Source: Phlegmacium glaucopus (taxonomy: Eukaryota > Basidiomycota > Agaricomycetes > Agaricales > Cortinariaceae). Taken from it: a DNA stretch of 64,000 nt. Below the pieces are notes generated by a model. It ran no database searches and was not told the origin of the DNA. It saw only the letters and a list, made by a program, of their open reading frames with translations. The position numbers were made by a program, and so were the translations under genes. The DNA lies in contig MU130378.1 in the NCBI GenBank assembly GCA_015039465.1, positions 2,442,763-2,506,762 on the forward strand. The letters run 5' to 3'. Shown piece by piece: positions 55,201-64,000 of the stretch (position 1 is its first letter; the number at the start of each line of letters is the position of its first letter).

Positions 55201-57076
55201 ACACCAGCGAACTCTCCAGGAAGCCAACTCGTCAAACCTCCAGTTAGAACAGCGACTTGGAGCTGCCACCAAGAAGTTGGCAGAAATCGAACAACTTCGA
55301 GAACAATACAATGACTTGAAGAAAGAACATGCTAGACAACTTTCTCGGCTGCAGGAGGAGCTGACCAAGACATCGTACTGTTATCAGAACCTTCAAAGTT
55401 CACGCGATGCCCTTCAAGATGAAAACGTTCGCCTTACAGAGGATCTAAATCGTATCCAGAAAGAACATGCCACACAAGTCGATCGTTTCCAGGAGGAAAA
55501 CCGTGCCGTTAGACAGGAACTTGAACAAAAGGTCACTTCTTTGCAAGGCAAGTTTGAGGAGCAAGGTCGTCTGCTGGATATCTCCAAGCGGGAAGCCACC
55601 CGAGTCGGTGACCGTTTGCAAGAGGAAGTGGAAGGTCGGGTTCAAGATAAGAAGCAGCATGCGATGGCGTTATCTTGTGCAAAAGAACGAAATGAAGATG
55701 CGGATGAAACCATTTCTCAACTCCGTGGAGAACTTGAGACGCTTGGGCGGAACCTCCAACAAACCAATGTGCATCTCAAATCAGTCGAAGAAGAAAATGT
55801 CACCCTACAACAGCAGATGACAGCGTTGGAAGCGGAAAGCCAACTTTCCAAGTCTCTAAACCGCTATCTTGAAATCCAGATCAAGGATAGGTAAGCCCTC
55901 AACGATTAACGCTGTGTATTGTTTATTAACTTTTCGACCATAGTGATCAACTAGTAGCTACCTTGAAAGGCGACATTGAGCATGCCAAGACAGATCTCGC
56001 TCGCTCTGAGAAATCATGGAAGGCTGCTGAGGTTAATTTAAGCCTCCAAAATGCTCAACACAAACGCGAAACGACTGAACTTCAGCGAGAATTATCTGCG
56101 TTCCGATCAAGGCCGAATTTCGAGCAAGCACTTGCAGAATTAGAGGAACGTAACACCGAGATGGAGGAGTTGTTAAGGAACAAATGTGCGGAGATTGAGG
56201 AGAATGATGATCGTGCTCTAGAGTATGTTTCTGTATTTCCCAATTTGGCGCACTTACTGACTTGCTGTTTTTAGAATGTTGAAAGAAAAGAAGAAACTAA
56301 CGACCAAGGTCGAATCGCTAACCCGCAAAGTCCAAAATCTTCAAGCTAAACTTGCTGCTGCAAAGGCTTCAAATACCGTCCAACCCTCCCCTGAATCCCA
56401 ACCTACTCCATCCCTGCCGTTGACCAGCCCGTCTCTACAGTCTACTAGTGCACCTATCTCTCGACCTCGATCCGTCACCGTGTCGTCTGCTCCTCCAATA
56501 TATCCTCCGCCGGTTGAAACTCCTTCCACATCGAGGACGCGAAACCCCTCTAACCGGGCTGTATCCGGTCCCTCATTCTTGCCAAGACCTAAAACACCAG
56601 AAGGAAGGACTGTAACCCCCGTTTTCAAAGCTCGCACTCCCGAGAGGCAAAGAGAACCCGAAGTAGTACCAATTCCACCAGTTCCAGTGATTGGAAAGAA
56701 GCGAGCTGCGCCAGACGACTTTGAAGCTTATGAGAATTTACCAGCTCAGGCCTTCACAGCTGACGGCGAAGACATTGAAAACAGGACGCCTCGAGTGCGA
56801 AAAGTGCTGAATAGTTTGCAATCTGGGTTCACCCCCGTTCGGAATCAGAATAGCCGTCCTACTGTGGTAATACCTAGTCCACGGCGGGGAGCACCTTCAC
56901 GGACGTCGCCATTTATTTCAGATTTAACGAACAGTCCTCACCACCTTTCACAAATGAACCCTTCTTCAGCAAAGCCATCTAAGCGGAGTTGGTTGGGAAA
57001 GATTAGAGGCAATTCACAGGCTACGGACAGACCGTCGAGTATGAGGTCGTTATTTGACAGAGGGGATACATCATAA
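52227..57076 (+). CDS. Giant coiled-coil protein, function unknown
   Basis: About 1,500 aa in seven or so exons. The ATG at 52227 begins MSTWNLGIGDVSEETHALRN; an intron leads to EGQIAAQQDRLARQATEIQE and then LSNETQRALQLETDVKQRSE. Almost the whole protein to residue about 1,230 is heptad-rich (for example KELESELRG, EEKEEELAYLKE, LENQLDT, RLQEERLGEMTTELEMMAAQ), with few breaks. The C-terminal 260 aa (after MLKEKKKLTTKVESLTRKVQ) are basic, Ser/Pro-rich and disordered, ending SKRSWLGKIRGNSQ and MRSLFDRGDTS. Such a layout suits a spindle-pole, septum or Golgi tethering scaffold, but no family motif decides this. The stop at 57074-57076 is only about 160 bp from the next gene on the same strand. 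Confidence 0.82.
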
Positions 57077-57237
57077 CAGCAGGCGTGGACGACGACTTGC
57101 CTTATTCTTTTCAGCAGATTGCAACTTACAATGTAACATACTTTACATTTCATGTATTTCTTAGCAGTTTTTTATTTTATTTCATTTGGCAATAAGATGA
57201 CCAAATCGATGATCGTCCACGTTAACCACATACCACC

Positions 57238-60200
57238 ATGTTGTCTAAACACCCTGTACATCTGGCAGACTTGTCGAGTGATATACGCGACGAACTGGAT
57301 TGGAAGATCGGTTCATTGAGAACACTCGAGTTTCCACTTAATATTACCTCGCTGGCCATTGAACCCGTAACAGGTCTACTTGCAGCCGGTATGTATGTGC
57401 CTACACTCTGGCCACAATTTCATATGGAGCATCCAACAAGGTACATCCAGTGGGGCCATCTACATCTTTGGCAAGCCTGGGGTGGAATCTAAATTAACAC
57501 TACCGCAATCGGCGGGGATACGCTTTGTCCATTTCGCGACATCAACATCCAACATCGTCTGTCTCGGTGCGTTGTACTCTGTTGATAAATCCGCCAGAAC
57601 TTACCTCCCCCTCCTCTTCAGATGATAATAACACTCTTCATATCTGGGATCTTTTGAATTTTGGAAGACCGAAATTGGTTGCTTCGGCACATTTCGATCA
57701 GAGCAAGTATGGTTATCTAGCATACTTCGGGTCATTCACGTTGATCCTCACCCCCACTTAGCTCAATTACTCTCTGCCCTTCACATGCCCATGTTTGTGG
57801 CGCTTCTCCAGAATCCCACCTGTGATTGACTGCCAGTGCTAGGTCTTCCTCTCAATGCACAATGGAGACGTCAAGACATACGACTTGGCATGTCTCAGAA
57901 AATCGAAGTACAGCATGCCCAATATGTGGAAGTTATACGAGGAGATGATAACCGCGACTGGTGCACCTACACTTACCCCGCCAAGCCTGTATGTTTACTT
58001 GAATATGGTCTTAATATGTTTTATCTAATTCGACAATTAGATCAACTTCCGTAGAAACAGTGATTCATCCCAGAAATTTAAATCTCGTGTTTGTGGCATA
58101 TGCTGGTTCGTTATGCGAATTGTCTGAAGGACTTCGGTTGTCTGATGTGGTTGGCAGGTGGCGTAATCTTGACTGACCTGGTATGTCTACAACCCCAAAG
58201 TTTGTTCATCTGCTCAACCGAATAGACTGAAAGAAGTACACTTCGTGCATATGAATTGGTTTTGTTACCCGGAGCTCCCGGAGGTGCTGGATACGGCGAA
58301 GTTAGCCCTCATACAAATATTCCTCTCTTCCATATAAATTGATTATCTTCCTAGGACATCCTCACTCATCGCCGCCTGACGGTTACATGTCTGGCTGTTC
58401 ATCCGTCTGGCCATCTCTTCGCTGTCGGGTATACTGATGGTTCAATTGCCTTTTGGGCAGTGGAAGATGACGACCAACCGTTACTTGTTCGGACTTTAAA
58501 TTCCACTGACGTCAACCTTGTTGATTCTGATGCCCTGGAAGCACACCTTGATAGCAAAGAAAATAAAGCCCAGAAATTAATACGGGAACCAATCTTCAAG
58601 CTTTCTTGGAGCAGTTTCTCAAACTCAACTGATCCACGAGGTGGAGACACGACTCTCACAGTCCTTGGTGGTCTCGATCCAACACAACCTCCTGGACTGA
58701 CGGTTCTCCTACTCCCACCATTCAACCCTACAGAACCTCCCTCTACCCCTCTCTCACCACATAATGAGAACCTACATCCTTTTTTCCGAAGTTCTATGAT
58801 CAAATCTCTCAATCCTTTAAAGTCATTCTTCTATGAGACCATTGGTGTCGTCCAAGATTATCTTCTTATACCTCGAAATAGCCCCCATTTTGTTGGCAAC
58901 TTTGACCCTTATGCCATTCTGTTATTGACTGAATCCACACATCATGCGAGGACTGTACACGCATACCAATATCCTCCTCCAGGTTTCATAAAAAATAATA
59001 TAGGCCCGCTGAAGGCAGAGATTAAGGAAGAGGAAGAGGATGAAGAACTGTCTTCGGCTGGCCTGCAGAGTCCTCCCCCACCCACACCACCTGAAAAATC
59101 ACCCAGACACGTCAACCATACGCCATCGTCCGTAAGAACACCATTTATCTTGTCAGCTGCTTGCTCAGATGTTTTGGGAGGACATTTGATCCGACTTGAA
59201 AATGATGTGTATCAGTCATTTGTGGATAAAGACGTCCATGATCTACATCTTACTTTGAACGGGGGTCAAGCATATGCCGATCCTGATCTCAATATATCGA
59301 AGGTATGGTGTCATATTGATTGTCTTCCTTGACTTCTAGTAAAGATGTTTTTGGTAGTTCCAACCTCATCGTGTCCTTGTGACCTACAATCGAGATCGAA
59401 GTATCCAGTTCTTTGATATGAGCACACAGCTATTGATCCCTAAGGATGCTACACTACCCGATCTCGATCAAGACTTCCCAAAACCACTTCCTGGTCTTAC
59501 CGTTCAACTTGATGACTTACTAGACGATTCTTCAATTGCTGAAATCCTTAAACACCACATTGACTCGCTGACTATTCAATCGGTTCATGTAGCTCCAGAG
59601 GCGCTGGAATGTGCTGTAGCACTAACGTCAGGAGATATCGTTGTATACCGCCCATCTATGGGTCTGCCGCCTTCCAAAATAGTTGCGGACATCGAAATCA
59701 TACTTCTCGACGGCATTCGTTCTACTCCAACAAGGAGGCTTGAGCCTTATTTTATGCTTACTCCCAATAGGGGTTCGATAGCCACATGCGCGATATCAGA
59801 TACCGGTTCGTTGACCCTTTGTATTGAGGTTAACCATGGTGCTGTTTAACAATCATTGACTGATAGGCTTCCTCGCTGTCTCATATACGGATGGCTCACT
59901 GATAGTAGTTGATATGCGTGGTCCCGAAATCATTCTTTCCCATGAAGGCAACAAGAAAACTAAGCACAAACTCCAGTCTCCTGTTCACGTCCATGCAAAC
60001 CGCGGAGACGGGCCATCGTCACCCCGTTCAGCTCCTGATATTGCCAAATCTCTGACATGGACTATAAGTCAGCTAGACAATGGTAAATCCATTTTCTATG
60101 TTACACAATTACCATGCTTCTTATTTCTTTTCCCTCTTTTCAAAGATTCCAAATTGAGTGTGCGCCTAATCGTAGCCTACCAGTCAGGACACGCCGACAT

Positions 60201-61460
60201 ATATACCCTCGTTCATTCAGGGAACCCGGTGACTTGGAGTATCATCGATGAACCAGTACCCTGCAAGGCCGTGGTTGATCCTCTCCCTAATGGGACGTTT
60301 GTGGTGGATACTAAGGGTGTACCTGTCAGAGCTGATCGGAAACGACTTGGGGCTTCCTACCAAGGTGTACTCCCTGCCGGGACACAGCAAAGCCTGATGA
60401 TTACAGTCGGCGCTAAAGGTGCACGGTGTAATCTCAACATCGACGGGGAAAAGATGGGTAAGGCCGAGTGGGGGAGCAAAGTTGGGTTGCTGCAGAGTGC
60501 GCAAATCGTGGAACATATGCGTCAGTGCTCAATTTTAGTTGGGTTGTTTTCTGAAAATTGATGCTTCTGGCCTTCAGGTTCCCATGCCTTGGTCGTTCAA
60601 TTTGATCGCCACAACATGCTAGTATTTTCTATCCCTCATCTTGAATATTTGCACACAGCACAACTCCCACCAGTCTCCTCCCTGTACGCTTTCTTGTTTT
60701 CAATCACTGAAGCGTTTATGCTCATCTGCATCCAATAGGCCTATGACTATCGATACAAGCGGGGACTTCATCGCATGGACTGCCGACCCTGTCTCAAAGT
60801 TCATCAACTCTGCGACTTATGGCACATTTTTCGACATCCGTCGGGCAAATACATTACCAGATATTGAGTTTGTGACTACTCAAGGGATACCCCCTCAGCC
60901 TCAACCCGTGTCTCTTGGACCTGCTTCATTCCTAGGATCGTGGTTCTCCTTCAATCAGACGAAATCAGGGGAACAGATCGATGAATTATGTATGTATGCT
61001 TCTTCTCTTCGGGGTCTTTTGCTAATTTCTCTTCATAAAAGTGGGTGGACCCGATAGACCTATCATTGAGAAAAGACCAGAGGGAGGCGCTGGTGGGACA
61101 TCCGAAGAAGCGGTTGCTGGCACGGCGGCGAGTGCGGCTTCGAGTTTGGCCGCCAACGCCGCCGCAGTTCAATCAAGCATCTATAATAGACTTTCCTCTG
61201 CAATGGCTGAACGAGGGTAAGGAAGTCAACATGTCATTTTATTTTTTCGTGAGTTGAACTCGGGTTTCTTGTAGCCAAATGTTAGGAGACTTGGAGCAAC
61301 GATTCAATTCGCTAGAAGAAGGGAGTAGGGGTCTGGTCGAACAGGTATCGTTTGCAATCAAAAATTTCTCTTTTTTTGTTGTTGATCTAATTTGTATCTT
61401 CTTGTGCAGGCGAAACGCTTGGCAGCTCAGCAAACAGCAAAAGGGTGGTTTGGGTTTTGA
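57238..61460 (+). CDS. SRO7: Sro7/tomosyn/Lgl-family WD-repeat exocytosis regulator
   Basis: Double beta-propeller protein that binds the plasma-membrane SNARE Sec9 and Rab GTPase Sec4 to control exocytosis. The start MLSKHPVHLADLSSDIRDEL is followed by WKIGSLRTLEFPLNITSLAI, SNGAIYIFGKPG, DNNTLHIWDLLNFGRPK, LDLTERSTLRAYELVLLPG-like blocks and HLFAVGYTDGSIAFWAVEDD. Later exons include RVLVTYNRDRSIQFFDM, SDTGSLTL, PRCLVVSYTDGSLIVVDMRG-like sequence and MTIDTSGDFIAWTA. The C-terminal exons give MAERGQMLGDLEQRFNSLEE and LVEQAKRLAAQQTAKGWFGF, an R-SNARE-like coil as in tomosyn, with TGA at 61458-61460. More than a dozen introns divide the gene. It supports polarised secretion with the nearby Gos1 SNARE and the myosin-I module by theme only. 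Confidence 0.85.
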
Positions 61461-62033
61461 TTTCGTCTGTTTTAAATAATTTTAATCTCGCTTTCGTGTT
61501 GTGCTTTCGATCAATTTCAATGATTCCAGCTACAGCCTCATGTCATAGAAACTACGCTGCCTGCTTCTACTTCTTTGTTGGCGTTAACTCCCTCTCTACT
61601 TCTAATCGTCTATTCATCAAGCTCGCGTCATGACATATACATTATTGTTGTATATGCAGTCCTACATAGGCATCCACTGCCAGAATTACAGCGACCAGCT
61701 CGGACGGTCATTAAATACCATGCCCGAAGTTCCCCAACTACATCCGCGAGTCGAAGGCGAAGGCCATCAGATGTAAATGCTGGCAGAGGAGCCACCGTGT
61801 CTGTCGCGTTAGTCCGAATCACTGTCGCGCTGGAAATGACTAGATTCAAAACAATTAAACAGTTCTGAAAAGACTCGGATTGCAGATCAACGCCATCGAA
61901 TAGAGTAATCTTCTTGCATTACATATGAGGATTGTCCAAGCGCTTCACCGCAGTTGAGGCAAAACCCCCGTTTGATTTCTACAAGACACAGACACAGACA
62001 TAGTCCACCCCCAGTAAACACTTCATTTCGACT
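61461..62033. other. Convergent intergenic region
   Basis: Between the 3' ends of the Sro7-like (+) and NTF2-like (-) genes. I see no gene; the open stretches here are short with random composition. Confidence 0.5.
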
Positions 62034-62875
62034 TTAATTCTTCTCTCCAGAGTTATTCTTGTCCTTACTCCCAGCCAACGCATCTGTGAGCGCCGCTGTG
62101 ATCTTCTTCCTCTCCTCATTGAGCATGCCAAGGAAACCATCCTCGGCCGTGGTGGTCTTTTGATGGTCCCATTCTTCGTTGTGGCTAACCACTTTATTCT
62201 CGTCGTTGAGTTTGAGAGTGAGCAATGAGTTCAGAACTTTGATCGGAGAACCAGACGTGTCGCGGAAGTAAGCTACATCTTGATCAATGAGAACGGCATT
62301 TTCTGGCACCGTGCTTGGGTTTTGAAGAATCCGAAATTTTGTTATGTCAGCGCGGGGGAATAACTGATGAATGGTTTAAGTTGATTTGAATTAATTTGAA
62401 TGTGCAAGGTAAAACACCTTTGCAAGTCCCACAAATTGGGATTGGATGGAGTCTTGTCCCTTTGCTATTCCGACAGGATCATGGAATACAGCTTCTCTGA
62501 CATAGACAGCGAAGGTGTCCTATATAGAGAGTGAGCCGTGATAAAGTCAGACACAAGATATAAAATCACATCTGTAGGTTTACAAGAGTACATCTAGATT
62601 GGTGATTAGCACGAAATCAAATTTTGGAAGGTGCATGGAAAGTCTACCTCCTTGATTGACCTGATGACTGGCTCCTCCTGCGGTTTCATTTCTCGCTCCT
62701 TTAAGGATTGGGATTGTTCGGGTTTCAAACCGGAGGCATTGGGTGACGAATCGACATTTGAATCGACATTTGAATCGGCCTTTGAAGACATTTTGCAAAC
62801 GACAAGCGTAGAGGGAATTTGAAAATTTTGGGGAGTTTTAAGTGATAACGGACGGCGGAGAGCCAGACGCAACAT
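62034..62875 (-). CDS. NTF2-like (SnoaL-type) protein with probable mitochondrial presequence
   Basis: Four exons. The ATG at 62875 reads MLRLALRRPLSLKTPQNFQ, an Arg-rich amphipathic start that looks like a mitochondrial presequence; a second ATG at 62791 (MSSKADSN) could give a cytosolic form. A 24-nt exon at 62570-62593 encodes MYSCKPTD, followed by DTFAVYVREAVFHDPVGIAK and, across an intron, LFPRADITKFRILQNPSTVP. The last exon has NAVLIDQDVAYFRDTSGSP and EEWDHQKTTTAEDGFLGMLN, ending DKNNSGEKN at 62034. The alternating strands and the FHDP motif fit the cone-shaped NTF2-like fold seen in conserved fungal proteins of unknown role. The repeat of SNVD units near the N-terminus (NVDSNVDS) is low complexity. 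Confidence 0.8.
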
Positions 62876-63267
62876 GAATGTAGGAAAGAAAGAAAGAAAT
62901 GAAAAGGCGGGAGGTCACTGGAATCCAAAAAAATGTCTGATTCCGACGTCATAATAGGGCGACATCATCGATGTTTGCGCAGTCAAAGTCGGGCCTTGTG
63001 AGACGTAGCAGAAAGTTCTGATCGGGAAAAAACGCAGGCGGATTAAAAGTCGCGAGCTGGCTACCAAAGCCGTGTTGCCATTTATTCCTCGTATTGGGTG
63101 ATACTGCATGGCCGAGAAAACGATGGGTCGATGAATCCTTGATCTTCATCTGTCAGAGTATGTTGTGTAATTCATGATGCAATCGTGGGAAAAATTATTA
63201 GCCTCGGCAAATGCCGGCCTACAATGCACCACATCCTATACATCGTAACCACCCCATAACGCCTATA

Positions 63268-64000
63268 ATGTCCAACTACGACCAGCTACACAGACAGTGC
63301 AGGACACTTGAGAACCTATTTGATTCTAAACTCACATCTTATTCCCAATTGGCTTCGTCTATCTCTCGTCCTGGGCGGGATATCGAGTCGTCCGGTTCAA
63401 GTGAGCGATGGAAGGACTTGGAGTTGGAATTAGATGATCTGTCAGTCAAGGTGCGCACTTCTGGCAAGCGATTTTATCTTGCTGCTTGAATGACTATCCT
63501 TGTCCTATCTCAATAGTTGGAGGAAATTAATGAACAGCTAGCAACGTTAGCTAGGACACCGGAACTCATGTCTGCTTCTATGCTGCGTGCTATACAGAGG
63601 CACAAAGAACTCCAACAGGATAGCATGCGAGAACTGAAAAGAACAAAAGTAGGGAATTTGGTCAGAGCAGCATCTATTTGCAATACTAACAGTTTAATAG
63701 GCAAATGCTAAACACGCCTTAGATCAAGCAAACCTCCTTTCGGGAGTACGAAATGACATTGAGTACGTGGGTTCCTTTTAACACCTTTTCCTTCTCCTTA
63801 TACTATAACATAGCGCTTACAAGTCATCGGCTGCGGATTCATTGTTGGCGGAACGGGGTCGGATTGACAGTTCACATAGTATGACCGACGACATAATCGA
63901 GTGCGTCTTCCTACCAATTCATAAAAGTGTTATCACCTCAAACTATCCACAGACAGGCCTATGAAACTCGCTCCGAATTCTCCAGACAACGAGCTTCCTT
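63268..64000 (+). CDS. GOS1: Golgi Qb-SNARE Gos1 (GOSR1), 3' truncated by window
   Basis: SNARE of cis-Golgi and intra-Golgi transport. The ATG at 63268 starts MSNYDQLHRQCRTLENLFDS, then KLTSYSQLASSIS and WKDLELELDDLSVK. After introns come LEEINEQLATLARTPELMSA, RAIQRHKELQQDSMRELKRT, ALDQANLLSGVRNDI, YKSSAADSLLAERGRID and TDDIIEQAYETRSEFSRQRA. These match the N-terminal Habc-like half of the GOS28 family. The SNARE motif and the C-terminal membrane anchor lie beyond the window. An upstream ATG at about 63211 is in the same frame (MPAYNAPHP), but the family start MSNYDQL is preferred. Confidence 0.9.

Noticed and set aside
62949..63149. 66-aa minus-strand ORF upstream of the NTF2-like gene
   Set aside because: It fills the short region between two divergent starts and shows no family motif or splice support.

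Overview
The window looks like nuclear DNA from a filamentous basidiomycete, most likely an agaricomycete. Genes are packed on both strands and split by many short introns (about 45-60 nt, GT/AG). The gene families are fungal: a GH5 exo-beta-1,3-glucanase cluster, class I myosin with an SH3 tail, a UCS-domain myosin chaperone, the riboflavin synthase Rib5, a polyporopepsin-like aspartic peptidase and a Tad-like LINE. The species cannot be named from the sequence. Most protein-coding intervals below are whole gene spans including introns, on exon chains I read by hand.

Left block (1-7.6 kb): three tandem GH5 exo-1,3-beta-glucanase paralogues on the + strand, the first cut by the window edge. 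Copies 2 and 3 lie in a roughly 2.3 kb segmental duplication that includes non-coding flanks. Copy 3 keeps both catalytic glutamates but has lost other conserved active-site residues. A solo LTR with a 5-bp target duplication sits downstream of copy 2, and the same flank after copy 1 is an empty site. 

Core block (8-18.5 kb): a 12-exon mitochondrial oxaloacetate-type carrier (-), an Mdm1/Snx14-type sorting nexin (+), Trm6, the non-catalytic tRNA m1A58 methyltransferase subunit (-), and a UCS (UNC-45/She4/Cro1) myosin chaperone (+) whose start codon lies 61 bp from that of Trm6.

Mobile block (18.6-25.8 kb): a 6.4 kb LINE with both ORFs open, an oligo(A) tail and an 11-bp target-site duplication has inserted in sense orientation into a pyridoxamine-5-phosphate-oxidase-like (Alr4036-type) gene, splitting it in two. 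Immediately right is the class I myosin gene, the expected client of the UCS chaperone on the other side of the insertion.

Right block (30.8-64 kb): a disordered coiled-coil protein, riboflavin synthase, a small two-exon single-span membrane protein, a Ser/Thr-rich membrane protein, a full ABCC transporter, an RNF126-type E3 ligase, an aspartic peptidase, an ARMT1/DUF89 enzyme, a giant coiled-coil protein, an Sro7/tomosyn protein, an NTF2-like protein and the start of the Golgi SNARE Gos1. Several gene products share membrane traffic or cortical actin as a theme (Mdm1, myosin I, UCS chaperone, Sro7, Gos1). About 46-49 kb and 51-52 kb are gene-poor, and one unassigned and possibly decayed coding locus lies at 47.9-48.9 kb.
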